Shown: positions 50,478 through 60,625, counted from the first letter of the stretch. The stretch: DNA of 64,000 nucleotides from Betaproteobacteria bacterium (GCA_016234745.1 JACRAR010000055.1:1-64000), one strand, 5' to 3'. A program made the numbers and translations. The notes: generated by a model from the sequence alone, not told the origin.

Positions 50478-52975
50478 TGGGAACTTTGCGTCTGATGTGG
50501 CGCATGCTGCTGCGCGATTGGCGTGCGGGGGAACTGACGGTGCTGGGTTTGGCGTTGCTGCTTGCAGTCACGAGCCTGTCCAGTGTCGGTTTTCTTACGG
50601 ATCGGGTGGCCCAGGCATTGATCCGGGAATCGCATCAGCTGCTCGGCGGCGATCTGTTGCTGACTGCAGATCATCCCTGGAAAGCCGAGATTCGTCAGGA
50701 AGCGCAGCGCCGCGGTTTGCGGCTCGCTGACAGCATCATCTTTCCCAGCATGGTCAGAGCGTATGACAGCGTACATCTTGCTGAGGTCAAGGCCGTGGCA
50801 CCGGGCTATCCCTTGCGCGGCGCCTTGCGCACAGCCACTGCACCCAACCAGAGCGATACCGAAACAAGCGACATTCCCCAACGTGGAACAGTCTGGCTGG
50901 ACGAACGCCTGACTGCAGCGCTGAATGCCAGCCCCGGCATGGATGTCCTGCTCGGTACCAGTCATCTGAAATTCACCCGCGTACTCACGCTTGAGCCGGA
51001 CCGCGGCGCCAACCTGTTTGCTTTCGCCCCGCGCCTGCTGCTGCATCTCGACGATCTGCCCGCAACGGCGCTGATCCAGCCGGGCAGCCGCATTACCTAT
51101 CGTTTGCATCTGGCCGGCGAGGCGAGTCAGGTCGAGTTGTTCAGTGCCTGGGTCAAACCCTTGCTGGGACGGGGAGAGCGGCTCGAGGATCTAAGCAATG
51201 CGCGTCCGGAAATTCGCACCATGCTCGAACGTGCCCAGAAATTCCTGAATCTGGCTGCGCTGCTGGCCGTGGTGCTTGCCGCAGTGGCGGTGGGTTTCGC
51301 CTCCGACCGCTATATGCGCCGGCATCTTGACGGTTGTGCCGTGATGCGTTGTCTGGGCGCACGCGAATCCCAGGTGTTGGCGATTCATGGCGGCGAGTTT
51401 CTGCTGTTCGGTCTGCTGGCTGCATCGAGCGGTTGCCTGCTCGGTTATGCCGTGCAATTGGGCTTGCAACGGATCCTCGATGGTTTGCTGCTTGCCAGTC
51501 TGCCCGCGTCATCCTGGCGACCATGGGCACATGGCATGCTGGTCGCCCTGGTGCTGGTGGCCGGCTTTGCGGCGCCGCCGCTGCTGCGTTTGCGCTCGGT
51601 GACTACCCTGCGTGTGCTGAGGCGCGAATGGGCTGAGGACGAGACCTTGTCTTGGACCGCCTATTTCTCAGGCTGTTGCGCCATCGTCGGGCTGATGTTC
51701 TGGATTGCCGGCGACTTGCGCCTGGGTGCGGTGGTGGCCGGCGGTTTTCTCGTGGCGCTGACCTTATACGCATTGCTGGCGCATTTTTTTTTGCGGTGGC
51801 TCGGTAGAGCTGCTGCTGGAGCCGCTTCGAACTGGCGTATCGGTTTGATCAACCTGAGCCGGCACGGCAAGGCTAGCTTGTTGCAGACCGTGGCGCTCGG
51901 CCTGGGACTGACCGCGCTGCTGCTGTTGACGGTGGCGCGTCAGGATCTCCTGGAAAGCTGGCAGCGCAAGGTCCCAGCGGATGCGCCGAATCGCTTCATG
52001 ATCAACATACAGCCGGAACAGCGGGAGGCGCTACTCGAGTATTTTTCGAGCCAGGGCCTGGCCAGACCGACGCTGGAACCCATGGTGCGCGGGCGCCTGG
52101 TGCAGATCAACGGTCAGGTCGTGACCAGCACAAGATATGCCGACGAACGTGCGCAGCGCCTCGTCGATCGGGAGTTCAATCTTTCGTGGACTGCCGAGTT
52201 GCCTTATGGCAATAGCGTCGATGCGGGCCAGTGGCATGGACAGGGTGCCGGTATTGCGTCGACCGCGACCGAATTTTCGGTGGAGCAGGGCTTGGCGGAA
52301 ACGCTGCAGCTGGCACTCAACGACGAGCTTGCCTACGAGATCGCCGGCAGGAGGCTGAGCGGAAAAATCACTTCACTGCGGCGCCTCGACTGGGATTCGA
52401 TGCGGGTGAATTTCTTTGTCATCACGCCGCCAGGCTATCTGGAAAAGTTTCCCGCCACCTATATCACCAGCTTTCATCTGCCGTCAGGTCAGGCGACTTT
52501 TATTAACGGTCTGGTGAGGCAATTCCCCAACCTGACGGTGATTGATGTTGCGTCCCTGCTGCGTCAGATGCAGATGTCGCTCGATCAGTTGGCAAGCGCC
52601 GTGCAAGTGGTGTTCGGCTTTGCCTTGCTGGCCGGGTTGACGGTGCTGTATGCCGCCCTGCAGGCAAGCTACGATGAAAGGGTCTACGAGATGGCTTTGC
52701 TGCGAACCTTCGGTGCGCGCGGCCAACAGCTGATTGCCGCCCTGCTGACCGAATTTGCTGCGCTAGGTGCGATTGCCGGCCTGCTGGCCGGGTTGGGCAC
52801 GGCGGGGATCAGCTGGGCTTTGGCGCGCTTTGTCTTCCATCTCGACTATCTTCCCGATCCATTTTTGCTGGTCTGGGGCTTGGCGGTCGGCGGCTTCGGC
52901 GTGGCGCTAACCGGTCGGCTTGGCACGGCAGGCGCACTGCGTCGGCCCGCTCTCGAAGCTTTGCGCGGCGATTAG
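50477..52975 (+). CDS. ABC transporter permease, YbbP/FtsX type
   Basis: This 832-residue inner-membrane protein has the FtsX-like arrangement. An N-terminal helix is followed by a large periplasmic domain. Three membrane helices follow (about 260-400), then two further ones, a second periplasmic domain and a C-terminal FtsX domain of helices. The start ATG overlaps the radA stop (TGATG at 50475-50479), so translation is normally coupled to radA. YbbP homologues pair with a YbbA ATPase, which is not seen here. Its expression is probably reduced by the island upstream. Confidence 0.85.
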   Translation: MGTLRLMWRMLLRDWRAGELTVLGLALLLAVTSLSSVGFLTDRVAQALIRESHQLLGGDLLLTADHPWKAEIRQEAQRRGLRLADSIIFPSMVRAYDSVHLAEVKAVAPGYPLRGALRTATAPNQSDTETSDIPQRGTVWLDERLTAALNASPGMDVLLGTSHLKFTRVLTLEPDRGANLFAFAPRLLLHLDDLPATALIQPGSRITYRLHLAGEASQVELFSAWVKPLLGRGERLEDLSNARPEIRTMLERAQKFLNLAALLAVVLAAVAVGFASDRYMRRHLDGCAVMRCLGARESQVLAIHGGEFLLFGLLAASSGCLLGYAVQLGLQRILDGLLLASLPASSWRPWAHGMLVALVLVAGFAAPPLLRLRSVTTLRVLRREWAEDETLSWTAYFSGCCAIVGLMFWIAGDLRLGAVVAGGFLVALTLYALLAHFFLRWLGRAAAGAASNWRIGLINLSRHGKASLLQTVALGLGLTALLLLTVARQDLLESWQRKVPADAPNRFMINIQPEQREALLEYFSSQGLARPTLEPMVRGRLVQINGQVVTSTRYADERAQRLVDREFNLSWTAELPYGNSVDAGQWHGQGAGIASTATEFSVEQGLAETLQLALNDELAYEIAGRRLSGKITSLRRLDWDSMRVNFFVITPPGYLEKFPATYITSFHLPSGQATFINGLVRQFPNLTVIDVASLLRQMQMSLDQLASAVQVVFGFALLAGLTVLYAALQASYDERVYEMALLRTFGARGQQLIAALLTEFAALGAIAGLLAGLGTAGISWALARFVFHLDYLPDPFLLVWGLAVGGFGVALTGRLGTAGALRRPALEALRGD

Positions 52976-52986
52976 GCAGGGGCTGC

Positions 52987-53490
52987 TCAGCTGGACCGAG
53001 CCAGCAAGGCAGGCACAATCAGCTTGTGCAAGGGCCAGACGAATAGGAGGTAGGCGTGGCCCAGGAGATTATTGACATGGATGGCGGTGGACATCACCGC
53101 TGAACCGCCCTGAGGTCCTGTGGTCTTGTAGATGGAGACCTTGGCATCCAGATGCTTGTCGGACTCAACGAGCACGACTTCGCGGTCCGAGAGGAACAGG
53201 ATGGAAAATATGCCGACATGATCGCCCACTTTGTATGAACCGGGCGCCTTGCTGTTGTCGACGTTGTCCAGTTGGCCGAGATTTTTCAAGCCGAGCAGGG
53301 CGACAATCCGGTTTCTGGCCGCCATGAGCCGGTTAACCCAATCCGGCGTCTGCGCCAGAATGTCGATATAAATTTCCAGAGCCGACCGTTCGCTCGTGTC
53401 CGTGGGTACCTCGAAAGCATCGTACAAATGCGCTTCCGCCAGATATTTGCTGATTTCGCTGTCGTGCGGAACGGTAACGGAACTAACCAT
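52987..53490 (-). CDS. DUF2867-family protein
   Basis: This 167-residue protein shows the family features: an N-terminal Asp-rich YLAEAHLYDAFEVP, SALEIYIDILAQTPDWVNRL, and a C-terminal HVNNLLGHAYLLFVWPLHKL. The fold is thought to be START/SRPBCC-like, and the function is unknown. It is convergent with the ABC permease and stands alone on the minus strand. It is divergent from the hydrolase gene with a 170-bp gap. Confidence 0.75.
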   Translation of the reverse strand: MVSSVTVPHDSEISKYLAEAHLYDAFEVPTDTSERSALEIYIDILAQTPDWVNRLMAARNRIVALLGLKNLGQLDNVDNSKAPGSYKVGDHVGIFSILFLSDREVVLVESDKHLDAKVSIYKTTGPQGGSAVMSTAIHVNNLLGHAYLLFVWPLHKLIVPALLARSS

Positions 53491-53662
53491 CTATTTTCCT
53501 GAAACGCAAGGGTCGCTGTGTGGTATCGGCAGCAGCTTCATAACACCCGCAATGATAACTTAACGCGATGGGGTTCATGTAGCCGAGTTCGGCAGGAAGA
53601 TCGTTTTACAATCACAGTAGCCTGCAGCTATATCCCAGCGTGCACCCGGAAGGAAATCGTTC

Positions 53663-54805
53663 ATGAACAGCACCATTCGGCCATTTCGCATCGCCGTTAG
53701 CGATGATGTTCTCGCAGATCTGCGCTCACGCTTACGCAATACGCGCTGGCCCGAAGCAGAGACGGTGCGAGACTGGAGTCAGGGCGTGCCGCTGGTCTGG
53801 CTGCAGGATATTTGCCGATACTGGATCGACGAATACGACTGGCGCAAGCGCGAGGCGCTGCTCAACCGTTTTGCGCAGTTCACCACTGCGATTGACGGAC
53901 TCGACATCCACTTCCTCCATGTACGTTCGCCGCACCCTCAGGCCATGCCGCTGCTACTAACGCATGGCTGGCCGGGTTCGGTGGTCGAGTTCCACAAGGT
54001 GATCGAGCCGCTGGCCAATCCCAATGCCTATGGTGGTGCCGCAAGCGATGCCTTCCACGTGATTTGCCCATCGCTGCCGGGATTCGGTTTTTCGGGCAAG
54101 CCCGAAACCACCGGCTGGGGAGTGGAGCGCATAGCCGCAACCTGGTCGGTTCTGATGCAGCGTCTCGGTTACGGGCGCTACGGGGCTCAAGGTGGCGACT
54201 GGGGATCTGCCATCACTGCGGCGCTTGGGGCGCAAGACGCAGCGCATTGCCTGGGCATCCACATCACCCTGGCCATGGGAACCAAACCGAAGCTTGAAGG
54301 CGATCCGACAGCCGAGGAAGCGCGCACGCTGAAAGCCATCAAACATTACAAAGACTGGGATTCGGGATATTCCAAGCAACAGGCGACACGGCCGCAGACC
54401 CTGGGGTACGCTCTCACTGATTCGCCGATCGGGCAGGCTGCCTGGATTCTGGAGAAGTTCTGGGCATGGACGGATTGCGATGGGGATCCCGAAAATATTC
54501 TCAGTCGCGATGAATTGCTCGACAACGTCATGCTGTATTGGGTGACTGCTACAGCTGCTTCCTCGGCGCGGCTATACTGGGAAAGTTTCGGGCGCCGGCT
54601 GGGGGCCGCCCGTCAGATCAAGGTGCCGACCGGCGTTGCGGTGTTCCCGAAGGAGATCACGCCGCCGGTGCGGCGCTGGATGGAGTCCGAATTTACCGAG
54701 ATCCGTCACTGGCGCGAAATGCCGAAGGGTGGCCACTTTGCCGCTTTCGAGCAGCCCGAACTCTTCGTGGATGATGTGCGTGACTTCTTCAGGACATTGC
54801 GCTGA
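53663..54805 (+). CDS. epoxide hydrolase-like alpha/beta hydrolase
   Basis: The 380-residue product has the N-terminal epoxide-hydrolase cap (RPFRIAVSDDVLADLRSRLR). Residues HGWPGS (101-106) form the oxyanion hole, the nucleophile Asp is in GGDWGS (Asp 179), and the catalytic His is in PKGGHFAAFE near 357. These are the microsomal-type features for opening an epoxide to a diol. The substrate is unknown. It is followed 20 bp later by a beta-propeller gene. Confidence 0.88.
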   Translation: MNSTIRPFRIAVSDDVLADLRSRLRNTRWPEAETVRDWSQGVPLVWLQDICRYWIDEYDWRKREALLNRFAQFTTAIDGLDIHFLHVRSPHPQAMPLLLTHGWPGSVVEFHKVIEPLANPNAYGGAASDAFHVICPSLPGFGFSGKPETTGWGVERIAATWSVLMQRLGYGRYGAQGGDWGSAITAALGAQDAAHCLGIHITLAMGTKPKLEGDPTAEEARTLKAIKHYKDWDSGYSKQQATRPQTLGYALTDSPIGQAAWILEKFWAWTDCDGDPENILSRDELLDNVMLYWVTATAASSARLYWESFGRRLGAARQIKVPTGVAVFPKEITPPVRRWMESEFTEIRHWREMPKGGHFAAFEQPELFVDDVRDFFRTLR

Positions 54806-54825
54806 CTGGGCATAGAGAAGACATC

Positions 54826-56877
54826 ATGGAACCGAATTGCGGCGTACGGCTGTTCAACAGTTGGCTTGGCGGATCCGCTTGTTTGGGACTTGCGATGGCG
54901 GCCCTCCTGGCCGGGTGCGGCGGAGGCGGCAGCGTAACAATTGAGACGAAAGCCTCGCCCGCGGCCCTGCGCGCAACAACCGAGGCCGGTTTGACGGCGT
55001 ATTTCCGCGAAGCGCTGGGGCCATCGAGCAAGAATTATCTGGGCACCGTCTGGGCGGTCGATATGGTTGCTGCCGCCACATCCGCGTCTCCGACAGGCGC
55101 TGCCGCGGCGTTTTCCGGCACGACGCTGCAGGAGGCCGGAGTCGATGAAGCTGACCTGATCAAGACTGACGGCACGCATGTGTTCAGCCTGGAGCAGCCC
55201 GCCGCCGGGGATACGCCGCGCCACCTGTTGCGCCGCCAGCGGCTTGATGCGACGGCCGCCGCCGCGGCCCTGGTTCCTGTCGATAACTTGAAGCTGCCTT
55301 TCTCCGGCGACACCCGCGCGACCGGCCTGTATCTCGATGGCGAACGCGGGCAGCTTGCCGTGATCGCCGAGGGCATGGCTGCCTATGGCGGTATCTACAC
55401 CGCCTGGTTTTCGCCGCAGTCCTGGGGCCAGGGCGTGACGGAAATAGCGCTGGTCGATGCGACGCCACCGGCGCAGATGCAGACACGCCGCATGCTGCGC
55501 CTGAATGCCAATCTGATCGGCTCGCGGCGGCTCGGATCGACACTTTATCTGGTGTTGCGCAGCTATCCGCAAGTGCCGGGACTCGATCCCGGGTGGCCGA
55601 CCGAGAAAACTGCAACCAACAATGCACTGCTGGATTCAGTGCAAGCGTCCCGGTTGCTGCCGACCTTGTCCGTTGATGGCGGTGCCGCGCAACCGCTGGT
55701 AGACGCCGCTGCTTGCTTCATCCAGGCCGACAATGCGGCGAAGAGCGCGGATATCATCACCATTGTCAGCATCGACCTCGCCTCCGGCCCGCACCGGCAC
55801 GCGGCAATTTGCTTCACCGGCGGCACCGAAGCGTTCTATATGGCGGAGCGCAGCCTGTATCTGGCAACCACGCGCAACACCTATACCTACCGCGGCGCGT
55901 TTCCCGACTATGTCGCGCAGACCAGCACCGACATCCACAAATTTGCGCTCAACGGATTGGACATCGCCTATCGCGGCTCGGGCAACGTGACGGGACATCT
56001 GGGATTCGACCAGAACCGCAAATCTTTTCGCATGGGCGAGTACAACGGCATGCTGCGCGTGATTACGCAAACACAGACGACATGGGGCGGCTGGATTGCA
56101 TTGCCGCCCAGCGGAACAGCGCCTGCGCCCGCCGAGAGTCCCGGCCGCCTGGCCATCCTCCAGGAAAGCGCCGGTGCGCTGGCGGTGGTCGGAGAACTGC
56201 CCAACGCCACGCATCCAGAACCGCTCGGCAAGCCGGGCGAGCAGCTCTATGCCTCGCGCTTCCTGGGTGCGCGAGGATATCTTGTCACCTACCGGCTGAC
56301 CGATCCGTTGTACGTGCTCGACCTGAGCAACCCGTCCGATCCCAAAGTGGCTGGCGAACTGCAGGTGGATGGCTACTCCGACTACCTGTTTCCCCTGACC
56401 GAGAACCTGCTGCTGGGGGTGGGCAAGGATGCGCGAGCCGACGGCACGGCCGGGGATGGGCGCTTTGCCTGGTATCAGGGCGTGAAACTTTCGCTGATCG
56501 ACGTAAGCGATCTGACGCATCCGCGCGAGGCCGCGCGCAGCATCATCGGCCGGCGCGGTACCGATGCCACGGTGCTGCGCGACCACCATGGCATCGCGCT
56601 GCAGACGGTGGGTGGCACCGTGCGCGTGGCCCTGCCGGTCAGCCTGCACGACACTCCGCCAGTATTTGCCACCGGGGCAGTCAGCGATTATTTCGGTTAC
56701 ACCCGGACCGAGCTGCAGCGGTTTGAAATCGACTTGGCCCAGCCCGGATTGAGCCTGCGTCCGGCACTTGTTTCCAGCATGCCCAAAGAGCGCGACATCG
56801 GCAGCGACCGCGCGCTGTTGTGGAACGATCAGGTGCACTACTATCAGGACGGCGCCTGGATATCGGCAGGATGGTGA
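54826..56877 (+). CDS. secreted beta-propeller lipoprotein (Beta_propel family)
   Basis: This 683-residue protein has a lipoprotein signal (about 10-30, lipobox LLAGC) and a Gly-rich linker. Its beta-propeller domain shows the family motif VDEADLIKTDGTHVFSL and later SDYLFPLTENLLLGVGKDA. The family is typically exported and has an unclear role. It follows the hydrolase in the same direction and converges on the electron-transfer cluster, leaving about 80 bp between stops. Confidence 0.82.
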   Translation: MEPNCGVRLFNSWLGGSACLGLAMAALLAGCGGGGSVTIETKASPAALRATTEAGLTAYFREALGPSSKNYLGTVWAVDMVAAATSASPTGAAAAFSGTTLQEAGVDEADLIKTDGTHVFSLEQPAAGDTPRHLLRRQRLDATAAAAALVPVDNLKLPFSGDTRATGLYLDGERGQLAVIAEGMAAYGGIYTAWFSPQSWGQGVTEIALVDATPPAQMQTRRMLRLNANLIGSRRLGSTLYLVLRSYPQVPGLDPGWPTEKTATNNALLDSVQASRLLPTLSVDGGAAQPLVDAAACFIQADNAAKSADIITIVSIDLASGPHRHAAICFTGGTEAFYMAERSLYLATTRNTYTYRGAFPDYVAQTSTDIHKFALNGLDIAYRGSGNVTGHLGFDQNRKSFRMGEYNGMLRVITQTQTTWGGWIALPPSGTAPAPAESPGRLAILQESAGALAVVGELPNATHPEPLGKPGEQLYASRFLGARGYLVTYRLTDPLYVLDLSNPSDPKVAGELQVDGYSDYLFPLTENLLLGVGKDARADGTAGDGRFAWYQGVKLSLIDVSDLTHPREAARSIIGRRGTDATVLRDHHGIALQTVGGTVRVALPVSLHDTPPVFATGAVSDYFGYTRTELQRFEIDLAQPGLSLRPALVSSMPKERDIGSDRALLWNDQVHYYQDGAWISAGW

Positions 56878-56959
56878 TCCTGGCGCCCGGGGCGTACTTC
56901 CGAGCCAGTGGAACACCTTCTGGCTTCTGGTTCTGCCCCGAGTTTCGGAGCTGAGACGG

Positions 56960-57640
56960 CTATGTCGTCGCGGCGACCGGCTTGATGGGAATTATGCGTT
57001 GGGTAGCCACTGGCACCTTGGCGGCGCGCACCGCTGCCTTGCGCTGTCCGGGAAAGGCCAGCGCCTCGGTCAGCAGGTAAGCCGCTTGCGCATAGGAGGT
57101 CGGGCACAAGGCAAAGCATTCCTGGCATTCCCAGCAGACATCCTTGGCGACTTCGGGAATGAAGCTGATCTCGCGCTCGGCGCCGTTGTCGATAAAGCCG
57201 ACGGCATTCAGATGCTTCACCTCGTCGCAGTAACGCACGCACAGGCCGCATACCACGCAGAAGGATTCTTTCCGCTCGAAACGGTTGCGGTCGGCGCCAT
57301 ACACCTCTGCCAGTTTCACCAGTTCCGGTGCATCCGGGGCGTGGGCCATCAACTCCTCGACGAGCACCTTGCGGATCTTGTCCACTTTCTCCGAGCGGGT
57401 GCGCACGATGATGTCTTTCGCCACCGGATAGAGGCAGGAGACGACATAGCTGGTCCAGCCGCGCGACTCCACTTCCACGATGCACAGGCGGCAGCCGCCG
57501 AAGGCTTCCAGCTTCTCGTGGTGGCACAGCGTCGGGATGTAGATCCCTGCCTGTTGCGCCGCCTGCAGCACGGTCGTGCCGGCCGCGACCTTGACTTCCT
57601 TGTCATCGATTTTCAGGACGATTTCACTCATTTCGCTCAC
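56960..57640 (-). CDS. NuoG/HoxU-like iron-sulfur protein
   Basis: This 226-residue protein starts with a plant-type [2Fe-2S] domain (CHHEKLEAFGGCRLCIVEVE) and continues with the Cys-rich 4Fe-4S segments CVVCGLCVRYC and CWECQECFALCP. It resembles the N-terminal part of NuoG, HoxU and BamI-type subunits, without the molybdopterin domain. It should pass electrons between the NuoF-like flavoprotein and the Hdr modules. It is the last gene of the cluster. Its start overlaps the NuoF-like stop by 4 bp. Confidence 0.88.
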   Translation of the reverse strand: MSEMSEIVLKIDDKEVKVAAGTTVLQAAQQAGIYIPTLCHHEKLEAFGGCRLCIVEVESRGWTSYVVSCLYPVAKDIIVRTRSEKVDKIRKVLVEELMAHAPDAPELVKLAEVYGADRNRFERKESFCVVCGLCVRYCDEVKHLNAVGFIDNGAEREISFIPEVAKDVCWECQECFALCPTSYAQAAYLLTEALAFPGQRKAAVRAAKVPVATQRIIPIKPVAATT

Positions 57641-59289
57641 TTGTCTCCACTGCCGCCTGGAATGCGGGCTTCATACTCGGGCTTGAAATAGCGGAACATG
57701 CTCTTCAGCGGATCGGGGGAAGTTTTCCCCAGCGCGCACAGGCTGGCCGCTCCCGTCACCTCGGCGAGATCCTCCAGCCGTTCCAGATCGCCCGGCTTGC
57801 CTTTGCCCTGGGTCATGTTGGTCAGGATATGCAACATCTGCGGCATGCCCTCGCGGCAGGGCGCGCACTTGCCGCAGGACTCGTTGACCAGGAAGTCGAG
57901 CAGGTAGCGCGCTATTTCGACCATGTCGGTGTCCTCGTCCATCAGCAGCAGGCCGCCGGCGCCGATCGGTGCGCCGAGCTTGGACATGCCGTCGAAATCC
58001 AGGGGAGCGTCGATCAGGTCGGCCGGGATGGAGCCGCCCATGGCGCCGCCAAAGTGGATGGCTTTGAGGGTCTTGCCGTCGCGCACACCGCCGCCAATGT
58101 CAAAGACCAGGGTGCGCAGCGGCGTGCCCATGGGCACTTCGACGATGCCGCTGTTGACGACATTGCCCGACAGGGAAATCAGCTTGGTGCCCTTGCTCTT
58201 CTCCGAACCGATGCTGGTGAACCATTCGGCGCCCTTGGTGATGATCTGCGGCACATTGGCCCAGGTTTCGACGTTGTTGAGGTTGGAGGGCTTGTCCCAG
58301 ATGCCGGAAACCGAGGTACGGATGTACTTCGGCCGCGGCTCGGGCGGATTGCCTTCGATCGAGCGCATCAGCGCGCTGGACTCGCCGGAGACGAAAATGC
58401 CGACGTCGAAGTGCAACTCGCACTCGAAGTCGAAGCCGGAACCGAGGATGTTCTGGCCCAGCAGGCCGTACTCCTTCGCCTGGGCCAAGGCGTTCCTGAC
58501 ATGCTTTTCCAGCAGCGGCATGTCGTGGCGGGTGTACATGAAGCCCTTTTGCGCGCCGATGGCGTAGGCGCCGATGATCAGGCCTTCGAGAATCTTGTGC
58601 GGGTTGCCGGTGAGCATGGCGCGGTCCATGAAGGCGGCAGATTCGCCTTCATGGCCGTTGACGATGACGTACTTGGTTTTTTCCGGCGCGTTCTTGGTGG
58701 TCTCCCATTTCGAGCCGGCCGGGAAGCCGCCGCCGCCGCGGCCGCGCAGGTTGGCTTTCTTGACTTCGTCGAGCACCTGATCCGGCTTCATCTCGGTCAG
58801 GGCCTTGACCAGGGCGGCATAGCCGCCGACTGCCAGATAGTCGTCGATGCGCATCGGATCGATTTTCGGGTTGTCGCCGATCAAGAGGCGCGTCTGGTGC
58901 TTGTAGAAGGGCACCTCGTGCATATGCACCGCCTTGGCGCCAGTGTTCGGATCCTTGTACACCAGGCGCTCGACCACCTCGCCCTTGAGCGTGGCGGCGA
59001 GAATCTCCGGCACGTCTGCGGGCTGAACCTCGAAGTAGCAAATGTCGCCGGGAGTGACCACGACGTTCGGTCCCTTCTCGCAATAGCCGTGGCAGCCGGT
59101 GGTTCTGACTTCGATCTTGCCACCCAGCTTGCCGGCTTCCGTTACGAAGGCGGCGGCCACCGCGGCCGAGTCCATGCCGTCGCAGGCTGCGCCGGCGCAG
59201 ACCGCGATGCAGGGTTTGGCGGGATCCCTTTGCGCAAGGATTTCCGCCCTATATTTTTCCAGTTCAGCTACAGATTGGAGCTTGGGCAT
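57637..59289 (-). CDS. NuoF-like NADH dehydrogenase flavoprotein with N-terminal ferredoxin domain
   Basis: This 550-residue protein has an N-terminal thioredoxin-like [2Fe-2S] domain (CAGAACDGMDS ... GCHGYCEKGP). The NuoF core follows, with NADH/FMN sites (LRGRGGGGFPAGSKW, YVIVNGHEGESAAFMDR), and the [4Fe-4S] motif is CGKCAPCREGMPQ. It is expected to oxidise NADH or reduce NAD+ at FMN. It lies between the NuoE- and NuoG-like genes; the fused ferredoxin domain is typical of HoxF/BamH-type subunits rather than complex I. Confidence 0.9.
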   Translation of the reverse strand: MPKLQSVAELEKYRAEILAQRDPAKPCIAVCAGAACDGMDSAAVAAAFVTEAGKLGGKIEVRTTGCHGYCEKGPNVVVTPGDICYFEVQPADVPEILAATLKGEVVERLVYKDPNTGAKAVHMHEVPFYKHQTRLLIGDNPKIDPMRIDDYLAVGGYAALVKALTEMKPDQVLDEVKKANLRGRGGGGFPAGSKWETTKNAPEKTKYVIVNGHEGESAAFMDRAMLTGNPHKILEGLIIGAYAIGAQKGFMYTRHDMPLLEKHVRNALAQAKEYGLLGQNILGSGFDFECELHFDVGIFVSGESSALMRSIEGNPPEPRPKYIRTSVSGIWDKPSNLNNVETWANVPQIITKGAEWFTSIGSEKSKGTKLISLSGNVVNSGIVEVPMGTPLRTLVFDIGGGVRDGKTLKAIHFGGAMGGSIPADLIDAPLDFDGMSKLGAPIGAGGLLLMDEDTDMVEIARYLLDFLVNESCGKCAPCREGMPQMLHILTNMTQGKGKPGDLERLEDLAEVTGAASLCALGKTSPDPLKSMFRYFKPEYEARIPGGSGDK

Positions 59290-59299
59290 GGTGATGTAC

Positions 59300-59761
59300 C
59301 TACTCGTATTGTTTCAGGACGGCTTCGACTTTTTCCGGCGTCATGCGGCCGTAATGCTTGCCGTCTACGATCAGTTCCGGGCCGATGCTGCAACTGCCCA
59401 GGCACGCGCCGGTCTCGAAGGTGAATTTGTTCTCTGCGTCGGTTTCGCCGTCCCTGAGGCCGGTGAGTTCCTCCACCTTCGCCTGCAGTTTGGCAGCGCC
59501 GCGCAGATGGCAGGTCATGCCGGTGCATACATGCACCTCGTGACGCCCTTTTGGTGTCAGGCTGAAGGCCTTGTAGAAACTGGCGATCTGCATCACCTGG
59601 GCGAAGGGGACTTCCAGCGCATCTGCCACCTGGTGCATCACTTCCCTGGGCAGCCAGTGATTCTCGTGCTGGATCTCGACCAGCGCGTGAATCAGCGAGC
59701 CCGGCTGGCCCCGGTATTTTTCGATGATCGCGATAATGCCGTCGATATTATTTCCACTCAT
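59300..59761 (-). CDS. NuoE-like [2Fe-2S] subunit
   Basis: This 153-residue thioredoxin-like ferredoxin has the NuoE helical N-terminus (IDGIIAIIEKYRGQPGSLIH). Its cluster cysteines are in CTGMTCHLRGA and ETGACLGSCSIGPE. It pairs with the NuoF-like protein in NADH-linked enzymes. It is 10 bp upstream of nuoF-like in the same direction. Confidence 0.9.
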   Translation of the reverse strand: MSGNNIDGIIAIIEKYRGQPGSLIHALVEIQHENHWLPREVMHQVADALEVPFAQVMQIASFYKAFSLTPKGRHEVHVCTGMTCHLRGAAKLQAKVEELTGLRDGETDAENKFTFETGACLGSCSIGPELIVDGKHYGRMTPEKVEAVLKQYE

Positions 59762-59796
59762 GATGTTCGTTCTACCTCGGTTTACAGTGATTGGCT

Positions 59797-60570
59797 TCAG
59801 GCAGCGACCGCGATCTGCGCCTGGCCTCCGTTCAACTTGACCATGCCCTGCTGCGACAGCTGATGGAGATGGCGTGCCACTTCCCCGGCATCGAGGCGCA
59901 GCTTTTGTGCGATATCGCCTGCCGTCGCGTCGCCGTTGGCGCGCAGCTCACCCATGATGCGGCCCATGGCCAGCTTGTCGATGATCAGCGCCTTGAACAG
60001 CGGCTCGAAGTCGGGCTTGGCGAAGAACTCCTCGTAGCCGGCTTCGGTTCTCCTGGGTACCCGAAATCTTTCGCGTTCGACCAGCTTGAAGTAGGGCACC
60101 AGTTGCGTCGCCGCTTCCAGTCCGGACTGCAGGTCGGCGACATCGCGGCCCTCGCTTGATCCGAAGGGACCGAGACTTTTGATCTTCGCTCCGAACTCGT
60201 TCATGATTTCAGCGAAGCGGATGCCCTCGCCGGCGGAAACCCATTCCAGGCGCAACCGGTCGGGATTGACGCCGATGTTCTCCAGGATGCGTTTGGCGAC
60301 CATGCTGTTGCCCAGGGCGTCGTAGTTGCCTTCGGGGTTGTAGTGGCAGTCGCCGAGGTGGCAGCCGCCGATGAACACCCCGTCGGATTTCTTGGCGAAA
60401 GCGCGGAAGATGAACTCCAGGTCGACGCGACCGGAGCACATCAGGCGGATTACGCGCAGATAGGGCGGATACTGAAAGCGCGAGACGCCGCACAGATCGG
60501 CGCCGCCGTAACAGCACCAGTTGCAGAGGAAGCCGACGATGATCGGCTTGAAATCGGAGGGGGCAGCCAT
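59797..60570 (-). CDS. MvhD-like hydrogenase/Hdr electron-transfer subunit with C-terminal winged helix
   Basis: This 257-residue protein has the MvhD/FrhD [2Fe-2S] domain at the N-terminus (FLCNWCCYGGADLCG, later GGCHLGDCHY). The last 70 or so residues (LIIDKLAMGRIMGELRANGD, AGEVARHLHQLSQQG) look like a winged helix, which is not part of plain MvhD. MvhD links HdrA to its electron donor. It sits between hdrA and the Nuo-like genes, just where such a connector is needed. Confidence 0.85.
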   Translation of the reverse strand: MAAPSDFKPIIVGFLCNWCCYGGADLCGVSRFQYPPYLRVIRLMCSGRVDLEFIFRAFAKKSDGVFIGGCHLGDCHYNPEGNYDALGNSMVAKRILENIGVNPDRLRLEWVSAGEGIRFAEIMNEFGAKIKSLGPFGSSEGRDVADLQSGLEAATQLVPYFKLVERERFRVPRRTEAGYEEFFAKPDFEPLFKALIIDKLAMGRIMGELRANGDATAGDIAQKLRLDAGEVARHLHQLSQQGMVKLNGGQAQIAVAA

Positions 60571-60625
60571 ACTCTTCCCTTATCGGTTGGGTTGCGTTGC
60601 GATTTTGTTTTCCATGACCGGCGCC

